Positions 8,338 to 18,804 of a DNA stretch of 64,000 bases are shown piece by piece. The translations under genes and the position numbers were made by a program. The first letter of the stretch is position 1, and every line of letters starts with the position of its first letter. Below the pieces are notes generated by a model, which saw nothing but the letters and a program-made list of their open reading frames with translations, ran no database searches and was not told the origin of the DNA. The stretch spans positions 744,001-808,000 of the forward strand of contig CAWGMT010000013.1 of the NCBI GenBank assembly GCA_963823675.1. Reading direction: 5' to 3'. The stretch comes from CAWGMT01 sp963823675 (lineage in GTDB: Bacteria; Planctomycetota; Planctomycetia; Isosphaerales; Isosphaeraceae).

Positions 8338-9404
8338 ATGTCAGAACGACGCCGCGGTTTCACTTTGATCGAACTCTTGGTCGTGATCGCCATCATCGCG
8401 GTCCTGATCGCTCTTTTATTGCCCGCTGTGCAGGCGGCTCGGGAGGCGGCCCGTCGCGCCCAGTGCATCAACAATATGAAGCAGGTCGGTCTGGCGGTCC
8501 ACAACTACGAGAGCGCCAATAACTGCGTGGTGCCGGGTAATATCGCGGGAGAGGGCTTGTCGATGGCCCCTGGGGTGGCGCATGCGGCCGCGCCATTTTC
8601 GCCAATTGTCAGAACTCGCCGTGGTTCACCATGCTCTTGTCTCAGATCGAGCAGGGGACCCTGTACAATGCGTTGAACTTCACTCTGGGAATGGAAGGAC
8701 CGCTCGCGCCGTTGCCCCTCGGTTTCTTTGCCAATAGCTCGATCGCGATGACCAGGGTCGCGATCATGCAGTGTCCCAGCGACCGGACTCAAATCTTCCA
8801 GATCAACCCCGGGTATGCAGGGGGAGCACTCAGCGGACCGTTGCTCAGTAAGGGCAATTATGGAGTGAGCTTCGGCAATACCTATTGGGGCCAGGACCAG
8901 CCGGCGACGTCTTCGCCGATGAGGGACCCGGTGACCGGCCTGGTCCCCGTCTTCCAGAAGTCGGCGTTCGGGCATTACAACGTCAAGTTCGCGGATGTAA
9001 CCGATGGGCTGTCCAACACCATTTTTCTGGCGGAGGTTCTCCAAGGCGACCAGTTCGACATCCGGGGGGTCATTTGGTCGACGATTCCCGGAGGAGGGAG
9101 CTTCTTCTCGAGGATGCCGCCCAACAACCCGATTGACTGGTATCAGACCGGTCTCGTCGGAGACTTTCTCAACAATGCCCCTGGTTTGTTCTGCTTCTCG
9201 AACCCGGGACAGGACTTGCCCTGCACGCCCGGAGCGAGCGACAAGGGAGCCTACGCCGGCAGCCGGAGCCGGCATCCTGGCGGCATCAACACGCTCATGG
9301 GAGACGGCTCGGTCCGGTTCGTGAAGAACAGCATTAATATGCCGACCTGGCTCGCCCTGAATACGATACAGGGTGGCGAAGTGATCAGCGCCGATCAATA
9401 TTGA
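8338..9404 (+). CDS. DUF1559 pilin-like (pseudopilin) protein, with one frame change
   Basis: The start ATG 8338 follows GGGAGGA. The N-terminus [16 protein letters not shown] is a type IV pilin / pseudopilin prepilin-peptidase site plus hydrophobic helix. The next part has the DUF1559 marks [18 protein letters not shown], and the end has the H-x9-DGSVRF box ([16 protein letters not shown]). The reading frame changes once, near 8565-8580 in a C/G-rich run: the first frame stops at 8676, and the rest (from about [11 protein letters not shown]) continues in another frame to 9404. The total of 1,067 bases is one short of a multiple of three, so a single lost base explains it. DUF1559 proteins are a planctomycete hallmark, thought to be secreted via a type II/IV pilus-like machine. 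Confidence 0.8.
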
Positions 9405-9506
9405 GAATGAGGAGAGGCCTGGGAGGACCGGTTGATCAGGGGCGGGATCGTCGCCTCTTGCGGGCCGATGAGCTCGTCCCCTCCAACCGGTCTGACTGAG
9501 GCGTCG

Positions 9507-9555
9507 CGCGAAAGCAAGTGTCGCCTTTCGCTCCGCGAAAGGATGTTCTTTCGCG
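9507..9555. repeat. Dispersed palindromic element, copy 1
   Basis: Two nested stems. The inner stem is CCTTTCGC (9524-9531) / GCGAAAGG (9535-9542) with a 3-base loop. The outer stem is CGCGAAAG (9507-9514) / CTTTCGCG (9548-9555). The core AAGTGTCGCCTTTCGCTCCG and what follows recur at about 41.2 kb, where the outer stem has a different sequence but still pairs. It lies between the convergent DUF1559 and cheB genes. It resembles a REP/MITE-type repeat. Confidence 0.75.
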
Positions 9556-9599
9556 AAGCATAAGGCGACTATCCGGGCAAGTTATCTTCGCGCAGTTCC

Positions 9600-10721
9600 T
9601 TAGTGCCAGCTCCCTGAATCGGAGCTGGCGAGCCATGCCGTGATGGTCGGGGCGATCGAGTCCAGAGGCAGGACGAATTTGGCCGCCCCGCGGCGGATCG
9701 CTTCGCGGGGCATGCCGAAGACGACGCACGTCGCTTCATTCTGGGCGATCGTGAGCGCACCGGCTTCACGCATCTCCAAGAGGCCGCCTGCTCCGTCATC
9801 CCCCATTCCGGTCATGATCACGCCGGTCGCGTAGGGGCCGGCCGCCTGCGCCGCCGACCGAAAGAGGACTTCGACGCTGGGCCGGTGCCGGCACACTGGA
9901 GGGCCGGCGACCAGCTCGACGCGATGGCCGGTTCCGGCGCGGCGAATGATGCCGTGAACGTCGCCAGGGATCAAGAGCGCCCGACCGGCGCGGACGGTTT
10001 CGTGTTGTGTCGCTTCAGCCACTTCGATTTCGATGCGAGGGTCTTTGTCGAGCCGCTGGGCAAAGGCGGTTGTAAACGCCGGCGGCATGTGTTGCACGAT
10101 CACGATGCCGGACGTGGTTATGGGAAATCCCGCCAGTAATTGCTGGAGCGCTTGAACGCCCCCGGTGCTCACGCCAACGACGATGATTCGCTCGCTGGCG
10201 CTGGCTCGCGGCACGTATGCCAGTCGCGGCAAGACGGAGTCGGCAGTATGCCTGGGATCGGCCGGACCGATGGGACGATCGTCCCGAAATGGCAAGCGAG
10301 CGGCGTTGCTGATGCTTTCGATGAGTCCCTGCGACCATTCCGCGAGGCGGCCGGCATCGGTCCAATCGGGTTTGGCAATGACCTCGATCGCTCCCATCTG
10401 GAGCGCCGTCACTGCCCGCTCGGCTTGAGCCGTGCACAGCACGACGGGCATGGGATGTTGACGCATCAGCTTGCGCAGAAAAGTGAGTCCGTCCATCCGC
10501 GGCATCTCGACGTCGAGAAGGATCACGCCGGGGACGGACTTGCTGAGCATCGCCACAGCTTCATAGGGATCACCCGCCAGAACAACCTTGAATCGGGGGT
10601 CGGCCTCGATGATCGACTTGAGGCGCTGCCGCACGACCGCGCTGTCGTCAACGACCAGGACTTCGATAGGTTCTACGTCCGTCGGGGGATGGGCGGAAGC
10701 GGGTCGGCCGCGGCGAGCCAT
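9600..10721 (-). CDS. cheB: Chemotaxis response regulator protein-glutamate methylesterase CheB
   Basis: A 373-residue two-domain protein. The receiver domain has acidic pair D25/D26 and phospho-acceptor D70 in LLDVEMPRMDG. The C-terminal methylesterase domain has nucleophile S185 in VGVSTGG, H211 in VIVQHMPPAFT and the acid in MTGMGDDGAGG. It removes methyl groups from MCP glutamates when phosphorylated by CheA, opposing CheR. It is the last gene of the chemosensory operon and starts six bases after cheR ends. Length and all key residues are normal. The start is ATG at 10719-10721. Confidence 0.93.
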   Translation of the reverse strand: MARRGRPASAHPPTDVEPIEVLVVDDSAVVRQRLKSIIEADPRFKVVLAGDPYEAVAMLSKSVPGVILLDVEMPRMDGLTFLRKLMRQHPMPVVLCTAQAERAVTALQMGAIEVIAKPDWTDAGRLAEWSQGLIESISNAARLPFRDDRPIGPADPRHTADSVLPRLAYVPRASASERIIVVGVSTGGVQALQQLLAGFPITTSGIVIVQHMPPAFTTAFAQRLDKDPRIEIEVAEATQHETVRAGRALLIPGDVHGIIRRAGTGHRVELVAGPPVCRHRPSVEVLFRSAAQAAGPYATGVIMTGMGDDGAGGLLEMREAGALTIAQNEATCVVFGMPREAIRRGAAKFVLPLDSIAPTITAWLASSDSGSWH

Positions 10722-10727
10722 GGCAGC

Positions 10728-11591
10728 TCACCCCTCCTTCTGGAAGAGAGATGGAGAATGTTTGCGGAGCAATGACGGCACTTCGGTGAGGATTTCCCCA
10801 TTGCCCATGACCAACCAGCCGCCCGGGCGCAGGTGCTGGGCCAATCGGTTCATGAGTGTCAAGCGTTCGTCCTCGGCGAAGTAGATCGACACGTTGCGAC
10901 AGAAAATGATGGGCAAGTCGTTGGGTACCGGCCACGAAGGATTGCGCAGATCGATGTGACGGAATTTGACCAGGTCGCGAATCTCAGGCACGACTCGGAA
11001 CGACCCCGCGCGTGGCCCGCGGCCGACCAGAAAGAACCGGCGAAGTCGCGCGGGAGAGACGCCCTGGACGTCGCGCGTGCTGTAAACCGCGCCGGCGGCA
11101 ACCTTGAGCATCTCGAGCGAAAGGTCGCTCGCCCAGATTTCGACTTTCTGCGACGGAAGGTTGGATATCGTCTCGGCCAGCACGATCGCGATGCTGTAGG
11201 GCTCCTGTCCCGAAGAACACCCAGCCGACCAGATCCGCAGCGGCAGTCCCGGCGAGTCCTTGAGCCAACCCGCAATGTGCTCGGCCAGGAACGTGAAATG
11301 CGCGGGCTCGCGGAAGAAGGCCGTATGGTTGACGGTGCTCAGATCGATCAGAAGCTGCACTCCCCATCCGGTCGGGTCGATCTTGAGCACATGCTCGTGA
11401 AACTGGGTGAAACTCTGAAACCCTTTGAGTTGAAGCCGCGAGCGGAGCCGGGCCTGAAGCAAACCCATGCGATGGGTCTCGAGCGTGATCCCGATTTGAT
11501 GGCGCAGGAAGATCGTGATCGGAAGGAAGTCCTTCTCGGACCACGGCTCGGGTTCAGTCGGAGGGGGTGGCAGGCCGCCCGATGTCGCCAC
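10728..11591 (-). CDS. cheR: Chemotaxis protein methyltransferase CheR
   Basis: About 287 residues. A CheR N-terminal helical domain (ITLETHRMGLLQARLRSRL) is followed by an S-adenosylmethionine-binding domain (IWSAGCSSGQEPYSIA, IIFCRNVSIYF). It methylates receptor glutamates. Two GTG starts are possible: 11604-11606 lies inside cheW, while 11589-11591 lies two bases after the cheW stop and is preceded by GGTGAGG. I choose the latter; the five extra residues would not change the call. It is coupled to cheW upstream and cheB downstream. Confidence 0.92.
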   Translation of the reverse strand: MATSGGLPPPPTEPEPWSEKDFLPITIFLRHQIGITLETHRMGLLQARLRSRLQLKGFQSFTQFHEHVLKIDPTGWGVQLLIDLSTVNHTAFFREPAHFTFLAEHIAGWLKDSPGLPLRIWSAGCSSGQEPYSIAIVLAETISNLPSQKVEIWASDLSLEMLKVAAGAVYSTRDVQGVSPARLRRFFLVGRGPRAGSFRVVPEIRDLVKFRHIDLRNPSWPVPNDLPIIFCRNVSIYFAEDERLTLMNRLAQHLRPGGWLVMGNGEILTEVPSLLRKHSPSLFQKEG

Positions 11592-11592
11592 G

Positions 11593-12093
11593 TTACACGC
11601 CCTCACCGTTCAACGACCCGAGAGTCGAAAAGATACGATCCACGTCCAGTACGAGCAGAAAGGCATCCTGGTGACGAATCAACCCGCGCACGAACGGAGA
11701 CGCTTTTCCAAGTCCAAGCTGAGGAGCGGGTTGCACTTCTTCGGGAGAAAACTCCAGGACGTCGGAAACGCGGTCCACCAGAAGCCCCGTGATCTGTGGG
11801 TCGTGACCGACGTTCGACTCCACGATCAAGACGCAGGGCGCCCGGGTCTGCTTGGCGTCTTTCGGCAGGCCGAACGGCAACCTCAAATCGTACACGGGAA
11901 CCACGTGGCCCCGCAGATTGATCACACCGAGCAAAAACTTCGGGCCGCCAGGAACCTCGGTCAACCATTGCATGTCGAGGACCTCCTGAACGCGCATCAC
12001 CTCGATGGCGTACCCCTCGCCGCCGAGTCGAAACACGACGAAAGACTGCGCCCGATCGGTGTCCGTACCGGCGTCCGTCACGACATCGACCAT
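11593..12093 (-). CDS. cheW: Chemotaxis coupling protein CheW
   Basis: A 166-residue single CheW domain (FVVFRLGGEGYAIEVMRVQEV, GVINLRGHVVPVYDLRLPFG, GLLVDRVSDVLEF), the normal size and pattern. It links CheA to the methyl-accepting protein in the array. It begins about 45 bases after the MCP gene and ends within reach of cheR, so it is in the same transcript. The start is ATG 12091-12093. Confidence 0.92.
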   Translation of the reverse strand: MVDVVTDAGTDTDRAQSFVVFRLGGEGYAIEVMRVQEVLDMQWLTEVPGGPKFLLGVINLRGHVVPVYDLRLPFGLPKDAKQTRAPCVLIVESNVGHDPQITGLLVDRVSDVLEFSPEEVQPAPQLGLGKASPFVRGLIRHQDAFLLVLDVDRIFSTLGSLNGEGV

Positions 12094-12138
12094 CGCACCA
12101 CCTTTACGATCGAGTTATCTTAAGGACCAATGTCGCCA

Positions 12139-14010
12139 TTATGAGAATCGCTCGAAGTTGTCATCGTCGTCAAGGTTGACCACGACTCCACCTCGGGAGG
12201 GGGCACCCATGTTGTTGGAAGTAGGAGGCGGGGGACCGGCATGGGCCGGGAGCGCCGCGGGTGCCTGGGGGCGGGCGGTGCCGCCGGAGCCCGGCGGTGC
12301 GCCGTGATGTCCGTCGGCTCCCAACGAACCGGTCGCGCGCCGGCTCGGCGCAGTGAGCGGCTTGGCCGTGGGCGTTTGCGCTCGCACCGCCGCTCCCACA
12401 TGCGAGCGCTCTCGAGCCCCTCGGCCCTCCACAAATCCATTCCCCGTGGTGTCGAGCTGGAAGAAATCGACCTGTTGCTGCAAGGTTGTAGACTGTGACG
12501 CCAGGCCGGTGGCCGTCGCCGACAACTGGTGGCTGGCCGCCGCATTCTGCTGCACGACCTCCTCGAGCTGCTTGACTCCCACGTTGATCTCGCGAATCGC
12601 CGTCATCTGTTCTTGCGAGGCCACGGCAATCTCTTGAATCAAGTTCGACGTGTCCCGAATCATGGGCACGGTTCGATCGAGCAGGCTACCGGCGTTTTCG
12701 GCCACCGCGACACTCTTTTTGGCCAGATCGCTGATCTGCTGCGCGGCGGCTTGACTGCGCTCGGCGAGCTTGCGGACTTCTCCGGCGACCACCGCAAATC
12801 CTTTGCCGTGCGTCCCGGCTCGTGCCGCCTCGATGGCCGCGTTCAAGGCCAGCAAATTGGTCTGATAGGCAATGTCGTTGACGATCAGGATCTTCTGGGT
12901 GATCTCGCGCATCGCGACGACCGTCTCGCGAACCGCTTCGCCCCCCTTTTCCGCCTGCGAGCTCGCTTCGTTGGCCATTCGCGCCGTGTCGCGAGCGTGC
13001 TGGGCGTTGCGCCCCACCGACGAATCGACCGATTGAAGGCTGCCGGCGATCTGCTGAAGCGTGGCTGCCTGCTGGGCCGAACCCTGGGCCAACTGGTGTG
13101 CGCTCGAGTTCAGCTCGTTACTGGCGGTGGATACCGAGGCCGTTGAATCCCGAACCTGGCTGATCACCTCGGTGAACCTGTCGGCGACCGAATTGACCTG
13201 CTTGGCCAGATCACCCAGTTCGTCGGATCGCTTCACGTTCGTACGGTTGTAAAGTCGTCCGTCACGAAGCTGCTGGGTCACCTCGATGATCTCGAGCAGA
13301 GGTCGAATGAACCACCGGCCGAAGTACCAGCCCAGAACGAGGGTCGCAATCAAGGCCACTACCAGGATCGCACTGAGCTGGACCTGGTTGTTATAGATCG
13401 TGGCGTACGCATCCTTGCGGGGGACGATCACCATCGATACGAAGCCATGCTCGGTAAAACCCGGCTTCACGTTCCTGAGTTCCATGTGCGCGAAGCCGAC
13501 CACCTCGGGTACACCGGAAAACCATTTCTGGGACAGTGATGCCGTCGCGGGAGCTTCGATCTCCTTGGTACCGAGCAGGCGATATGTTTTGGAAATCTGT
13601 TCCTTGTAACGCTCCTCGAGATCGTCGCTGACGCCGAATTGACCGAGGTTTTGCTCCCACATTCCATTTTCTCCGCGCTTGATCAAGATCTTGTCGGTGG
13701 GGTCGACGACCCTGATCTGGGCGTTGGGAAGCTGGAAATTGCGTAAGACAAGGCCGATCTCTTGCCGAAAGGCGATTTTCTGCTCTGCCGTTGGGTTCCA
13801 GACCGCCGCCGCTTCCGGATTTTGCTGGCGAGTGTCAACGATGTTCGCGATCTTGTAGCTGATGACCTCCGCCGCCTGACGGACAATCAGCCGTTGTTTT
13901 TCCTTGAAATCATCGTTGGACTGGTAGGCGAAGTAGGCAACAATGGATGCCGGAACCAGGCCGAAAAGCACCAGCGCGGTCGTCACTTGCGTGCGCAGTG
14001 TGATTCTCAT
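12139..14010 (-). CDS. Methyl-accepting chemotaxis protein
   Basis: A 623-residue receptor. A membrane segment at residues about 9-29 ([18 protein letters not shown]) is followed by a roughly 180-residue extracytoplasmic domain, a second segment ([20 protein letters not shown]), a HAMP domain, and a coiled-coil signalling domain with the hairpin tip [20 protein letters not shown] and [10 protein letters not shown] proline/alanine/glycine-rich C-terminal tail of about 100 residues is unusual in length and ends in an acidic run ([12 protein letters not shown]). The ligand domain is of no type I can name. The start ATG overlaps the cheA stop as ATGA at 14007-14010, implying translational coupling. 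It is the only receptor in this locus, so it is the probable input of this pathway. Confidence 0.9.
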   Translation of the reverse strand: MRITLRTQVTTALVLFGLVPASIVAYFAYQSNDDFKEKQRLIVRQAAEVISYKIANIVDTRQQNPEAAAVWNPTAEQKIAFRQEIGLVLRNFQLPNAQIRVVDPTDKILIKRGENGMWEQNLGQFGVSDDLEERYKEQISKTYRLLGTKEIEAPATASLSQKWFSGVPEVVGFAHMELRNVKPGFTEHGFVSMVIVPRKDAYATIYNNQVQLSAILVVALIATLVLGWYFGRWFIRPLLEIIEVTQQLRDGRLYNRTNVKRSDELGDLAKQVNSVADRFTEVISQVRDSTASVSTASNELNSSAHQLAQGSAQQAATLQQIAGSLQSVDSSVGRNAQHARDTARMANEASSQAEKGGEAVRETVVAMREITQKILIVNDIAYQTNLLALNAAIEAARAGTHGKGFAVVAGEVRKLAERSQAAAQQISDLAKKSVAVAENAGSLLDRTVPMIRDTSNLIQEIAVASQEQMTAIREINVGVKQLEEVVQQNAAASHQLSATATGLASQSTTLQQQVDFFQLDTTGNGFVEGRGARERSHVGAAVRAQTPTAKPLTAPSRRATGSLGADGHHGAPPGSGGTARPQAPAALPAHAGPPPPTSNNMGAPSRGGVVVNLDDDDNFERFS

Positions 14011-16471
14011 CGAAAACTCTCCGCCCTCACCCCGCCGGGGGCTGTCAAACGTGCCGTTTGCTCGGCGAATCGCGATTCGGACACCAGGGCTGATAAATCC
14101 AGGATCAAAGAGACGGAGCCGTCGCCTAAGATCGTGGCTCCGGAAAACCGGCTCAGGCCGTGCAAGCCTTCGCCGAGCGACTGGATGACCGCCTGGACTC
14201 GACCCAGGAGGCGGTCAACGGCGACGCCGACCCGCTGGCCGCCATGCCGCGTCAGTAACAACTCCTGGCGGGCGGGCAACGGGCCGTCGGCGCGAAATAA
14301 GTTTCGCAGGGAAACCATTGGCACCAGTTCACCGCGGACGGCGATACAGGCCCGCCCCTCGGCGAGGGCCGAGCGAGTGCCGTTGAGCGCAACGCACTCT
14401 TCAACCTGCGCCAGCGGCACGACAAACTTGCCGCCGGCCGTTTCGACCAGAAGTCCGTCGATCAAGGCCAGGGTCAACGGCAAGCGAAAGACAAATGCGG
14501 TGCCTTTGCCCGGGGTACTCTCGACCGCGACGCTGCCGCGCAATCCGCGGACCGCGTCGCGAACGACGTCGAGACCGACGCCTCGGCCTGACAGTTCGCT
14601 CACCGCATCGCGCGTAGAAAACCCCGGCTCGAAAATGAGACCGACCACCCGCGGATCCTCCGGTGAAGTTCCGGTGGGTACCATTCCCAAAGCGATACCC
14701 TTACGCACGATCTTCTCTCGATCGAGGCCTCGCCCGTCGTCCTCCACCCTGATCGCCACACGGTCGCCTTCGTGTCCGGCCCAGAGGGTGATCCGGCCGC
14801 CGCGAGCCTTTCCCTTTTCGAGCCGTTCGTGGGGACTCTCAAGCGCGTGATCCACGGCGTTGCGGATCAAGTGGATCATCGGGTCGCCCAGCCGCTCGAC
14901 GATCGTGCGGTCGAGTCGTGTCTCCTGGCCGACGATCCGCAACTCGATTTCCTTGCCCGAACGATCGGCCAGGTCGCGCACGACTCGGGGGAACCTCGAA
15001 AAAAGCTCGTCCACCGGGACCATCCTCAGATCGAGGGTTGTGTCCCGGATCTGGCGGCTGACCCGCTGTAGCGACTCGAGGGCATGGTCCCAATCTTCAA
15101 CACCGCGGATTCCGCGGAGACCCATGAGATTATCGGAGACGACCGCCAGCTCACCGGCCAATCCGACCAGATCGTCGAGCTGCGCTGAATCAACCCGGAT
15201 CCGCGCATGCGGCGCGGAACGGCGCCCTGGCTCGGTGTCGCGGCGACTGGACGAGGCAGAAAGGCTGGCTGGCTCGCGGGTGCCGCCGTATCGGGGGTTG
15301 CGGCCGGCAGCGACATCTCGGGGCCCGTCGGAATTTGAGGGCCCGGTGTCATTGCCCTCGCGCCGCTCGCACCTTTCGCACTGGCATCACCCGAGAGCGA
15401 GGTTTGTTGGCCAACCCGGATGGGCACCAGCTTTCCACCGGGCAGCCGTTCTTCAATCGTGACCGTGCTGTCCTCAGCGAAAAACAGAAATGCTTCGTCG
15501 AGACGTTCGGGCTCGGCGGCCGTCTGGACCGTGATGGTCCAGCTCAGATAGCAACGTTCCGGGTCAAGAGTCTCGAGCGGTGGAACCGCGCCTGGATCGG
15601 TGGCAACGGTCGTCTTACCCAGTTCGCGCAGCTCATCCAGAACACCTAATGGGTTGATTCCACGGCGCAGTACTTCGGGACCGGGCACAAGCGTGATCTG
15701 GTAGGTCCTCAAATTCGCGTCATCGGTCGCTGCCGGCGAGCTGTCTGGTGGCGTCGCGGCCGGCGGGACCGCAGCTCGGTCCATCCTTCGGGCCTTGCGC
15801 CGACTCGGCGCCGGCTTGGAAGTCTCTGGAATCGCAGCCGACGGTGCTTTCCGGCGCTTCGATTTTGGTGCCTTCGAAATCGGCTCACGTTCCTTTGGCG
15901 ACGCGGACGCATCGGCTGTCCTGGGTTGTGGTTCAGGGGATAATCGCGCGAGCCGACCAGGGGCGGGGACCGATGCGATCGTGGTGTCCGGCCTGATCGG
16001 AGCGGCTGCCGGAGGGACGCGCGTGGAGATCGAATGCAAGGGCGCCGCGTCGTCAGGGGGCTTTTCGGTGGTACTACCTTGTGCCGGCCCGCGCAAAAGG
16101 ATCGCCAAACGCTGCGCCAGCTCCGTCGAGTGAGGAATGGGAGACTTGGCCGCTTCAGCCTCGACCATTGCCGCCAGGTGATCGCGCGCTTCGAGCAGCG
16201 TTGTAATGATGTCGGAATCGATCGGCAGCAAGCCGGATCGGATTCGCTCGAGGACGGCCTCGATGTTGTGGGTGAATTCGGAGATCGAGCCGAGACCGAC
16301 CATGGCCGCCGCTCCCTTGAGCGTGTGTGCGGCCCGAAACGTCTTATCGAGGTGCGCGCGGTCCGTCTGCTTGCGCTCGAGGTCCATCAGTCCTTCTTCA
16401 AGACTGATGAGAAGCTCGCGCGCTTCCTCAAAGAACATCTCGCGGAAACGGTCGTCCGAACTGCTACTCAA
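14007..16471 (-). CDS. cheA: Chemotaxis histidine kinase CheA, with one frame change
   Basis: The N-terminal Hpt domain has phospho-site H49 in [13 protein letters not shown]. It is followed by a long proline/alanine/lysine linker of about 250 residues, then dimerisation, HATPase and CheW-like domains (N box [13 protein letters not shown] box VEDDGRGLD, then GRGVGLDVV). Reading from 16471 the frame runs on to 15026, but the true sequence changes frame near 15190-15215 in a GC-rich run. The second frame then reads [20 protein letters not shown], the normal entry to the dimerisation domain. The total length is one base short of a multiple of three. I treat this as one gene of about 821 residues with an assembly-type deletion. 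It transfers phosphate to CheB and to the CheY-like receiver upstream. Confidence 0.86.
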
Positions 16472-16516
16472 GTTCCAAAGTCCTTAACGCGATCGCAGGT
16501 TCGTGGGCCTCTGTGT

Positions 16517-16891
16517 TTAGCGCGGCAAGACGCGCCGAACCCAACGTCTGAGCGTTTCCGGTTCTATCGGCTTCACCAGCCAACCTGTAACTCCTTGACG
16601 ATGCGCCGGCTCAAAGTCACTGGCCTGGTGGCACGACAGGACGAGAACCGGCAAAAAACGATGCGCCGGCAGGTCGCGCACAGCCGCCACCAAGGAAAGC
16701 CCGTCACGATTCGGCATCTCCAGGTCGGTCAGCAGGAGGTCGCAGTGCGAATCGCGCAGGACCTGCAAGGCGGCCTCGCCGTCGGCGACCGAGATCACCT
16801 TCAGGTCCAGGTCGCCAAGCTGTTCGGCCACCCACCGTCGCACCGAAGCGCTGTCATCCGCGTGCAAAACCGTTTTACTCATGAGATTCAT
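16517..16891 (-). CDS. CheY-like single-domain response regulator
   Basis: A 124-residue receiver domain only: acidic residues D12/D13 (LHADDSASVRRW), phospho-acceptor D56 (LLLTDLEMPNRDG), the switch region VLVLSCHQ, and K in WLVKPIEP. I start at ATG 16889-16891 (MNLMSKT); a longer frame reaching 17080 would run into the STAS gene. It lies 45 bases before cheA and is the probable diffusible output of the pathway. No flagellar genes are near, so the output need not be a flagellar switch. Confidence 0.85.
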   Translation of the reverse strand: MNLMSKTVLHADDSASVRRWVAEQLGDLDLKVISVADGEAALQVLRDSHCDLLLTDLEMPNRDGLSLVAAVRDLPAHRFLPVLVLSCHQASDFEPAHRQGVTGWLVKPIEPETLRRWVRRVLPR

Positions 16892-16926
16892 CGCGACTGG
16901 TACCTGGGATGCTCCACGCACCTCCG

Positions 16927-17223
16927 TCAGCTCTGATGCGCTGCAAGCCAACCCGACAAACCGGCTCGTTCGGCGATATCGACGCAACCTTGGGGCGTAT
17001 TGAGCAGGACCACATTCCGGCCGCGGCTCTCTGCCGACTTCGCACCAGAAATCAGCAGTTGGAACCCGGCCAGATCCCATGGTCCCGAATCGCTCAGATC
17101 GATCCGAAGACGCTTCCCTAGAGCGATCGCGGCCTGCAAAGTCTCGCGGACCACCAAAACCTCGTACAGAGTCACAGGGCCTGACAAGACAACCGTTTGG
17201 GGTTCTTTTGATTCGACCGTCAT
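16927..17223 (-). CDS. STAS-domain protein (anti-sigma antagonist-like)
   Basis: A 98-residue single STAS domain (LRIDLSDSGPWDLAGFQLL, NVVLLNTPQGCVDIAERAG). The usual phosphorylatable serine region reads DSGPWDLAG, where D-S-S/T is common. Such proteins are switched by a serine kinase and a SpoIIE/PP2C phosphatase; a SpoIIE phosphatase is the gene upstream. Together with the receiver genes this suggests that phosphorelay and partner switching meet in this operon. The start is ATG 17221-17223. Confidence 0.82.
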   Translation of the reverse strand: MTVESKEPQTVVLSGPVTLYEVLVVRETLQAAIALGKRLRIDLSDSGPWDLAGFQLLISGAKSAESRGRNVVLLNTPQGCVDIAERAGLSGWLAAHQS

Positions 17224-17374
17224 GGTCCGATCCTGATCGAGAGACCAGTGCGCGCCGGAGTTATGTTAGGCTCACCCCTGCTGGACTTGAGATCGAGGGA
17301 GCAGAAACCGCTGACCCGAGATGGTCTCGAACGCCCAACTTAGTTTAACATGCCGCGAGAGGCTTGGGGAGCGT

Positions 17375-18559
17375 TCACTTGGCGAGATGTTGGAGGACGA
17401 TGATGTTGATATCGTCGGATGGCCGTCCCGGCGCGGTGTGGCGATCCAGCGCCGCTTCGACTTGATTGAGTATCTCAGCGGGATCGGCACCGTAATGCGA
17501 CTGCAAGACGGTCTTGAGACGCTCCTCCCCAAACAGGACGTCGCAAGGGTCCATCGCGTCGGTCAAACCGTCGGTATAAATCACCAGGGACTCGCCGGGT
17601 TCGAGCCGTTCGGTATCTCCCGCGGTGCCATCGACCATGCCGATCCCCAGCATCCCGGGGTTGGACTGGAGCGTCCGCGGGCCCCCGGGACCGATGATGA
17701 TCCCGGGAGGATGGCCGACTCCGGCATAGCGAATCAAACCCGTCTCCTCGTCGGCGATCAGATAGAACCCCGTACAGAAATAACCTTCGGGAAAATACTG
17801 TTCCGTGGCAACATCCAGACCGGCCAGCAGCTCACCCGGCTCGAGCACGGCGATCGACAGCGGGGCGGCGAGGGCTTTGACCATCCCCGAGAGCATGGCG
17901 GAATTCACGCCATGGCCCGAGACATCGGCAACCAGAATGCCGAGTCGATTGTTCTCGAGGCGGTAGAAATCGTACACGTCCCCGCCGAGCTGGTTGGCCG
18001 GCGTATACCGGACCGCCAGTCGCAGTATGCCCCGGGGCTTGGGAGGGCGGGGCATCAAGGCAAATTGCACCTTCTGCGCCAGGCCCAGCTCGAACTTGTG
18101 TTTCTTGATGGCCGCTTCCTGAAGTCGGGTCAAGTCGACCACTTCGGCGTTCAGGTCCGCAATCCTCAGATGCGCCCGAATTCGCGCAACCAACACCTTG
18201 AATTCGTCGGCCCCTTTGGGCTTCTGGATGTAATCGTCGGCCCCGGCTTCCAGGCCGGCGATCTTGTTGTGCGTATCCCCCAGCGTTGTCAGCATGAGAA
18301 TTGGTATCGACCGTAACTCCTTATCGGCCTTGACTGCCCGACACAAGCCCGCGCCATCGAGCTCGGGCATCTCGTAATCGGTCAGGATCAATTCCGGTCG
18401 CGGCAGGGCGCGTGCTTTGGCCAGCCCTTGAACACCGTCGTTAGCGGTCTCGACCTCGAAGCAGTTTTCGCCCTCGACTCGCTCCTCCATGAGCATTGTC
18501 GAAAGCATTCGTCGCATGGTGGAGCTATCTTCGACCAGCAAGAGGCGACGCGATGCCAT
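17375..18559 (-). CDS. Receiver-SpoIIE (PP2C-type) protein phosphatase, RsbU-like
   Basis: 394 residues. The N-terminal receiver domain has phospho-acceptor D61 in LILTDYEMPELDG. A short coiled linker (LQEAAIKKHKFELGLAQKVQ) leads to a SpoIIE phosphatase with metal-binding motifs GGDVYDF, VADVSGHG, AGVGHPPG, IYTDGLTDA and DDINIIVLQ. It dephosphorylates a STAS-domain antagonist when its receiver is phosphorylated; the STAS gene downstream is the likely substrate. It is the first gene of the chemosensory transcript, about 150 bases ahead of the STAS gene. Confidence 0.88.
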   Translation of the reverse strand: MASRRLLLVEDSSTMRRMLSTMLMEERVEGENCFEVETANDGVQGLAKARALPRPELILTDYEMPELDGAGLCRAVKADKELRSIPILMLTTLGDTHNKIAGLEAGADDYIQKPKGADEFKVLVARIRAHLRIADLNAEVVDLTRLQEAAIKKHKFELGLAQKVQFALMPRPPKPRGILRLAVRYTPANQLGGDVYDFYRLENNRLGILVADVSGHGVNSAMLSGMVKALAAPLSIAVLEPGELLAGLDVATEQYFPEGYFCTGFYLIADEETGLIRYAGVGHPPGIIIGPGGPRTLQSNPGMLGIGMVDGTAGDTERLEPGESLVIYTDGLTDAMDPCDVLFGEERLKTVLQSHYGADPAEILNQVEAALDRHTAPGRPSDDINIIVLQHLAK

Positions 18560-18804
18560 CAGCCCTCTCTCCTCGTGTCAGACTCAGAATCCGGGTCGTG
18601 AGGTGTTACTCGTCCGCGAGTCGCCCTGGTATCGCCGGCTTTCAATCAGCATCCGCTCGCGAGTTCGGCCGGGCAATCGCGCGCTTGCCCGCCGCCAATT
18701 ATCACGATAAGAATGGTCGCGGCCGAATGTCTAGGCCCGTGATGTCGGCGGCGGGAGTGGCCTCGAGAGCCGCTTGATCAGCCAGAGCCTCGCGGCTCCC
18801 GGAG

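Noticed and set aside
14007..16471. Two separate genes, an Hpt protein and a short CheA
   Set aside because: The two frames together make a normal CheA domain order, and one base restores the join at [20 protein letters not shown].
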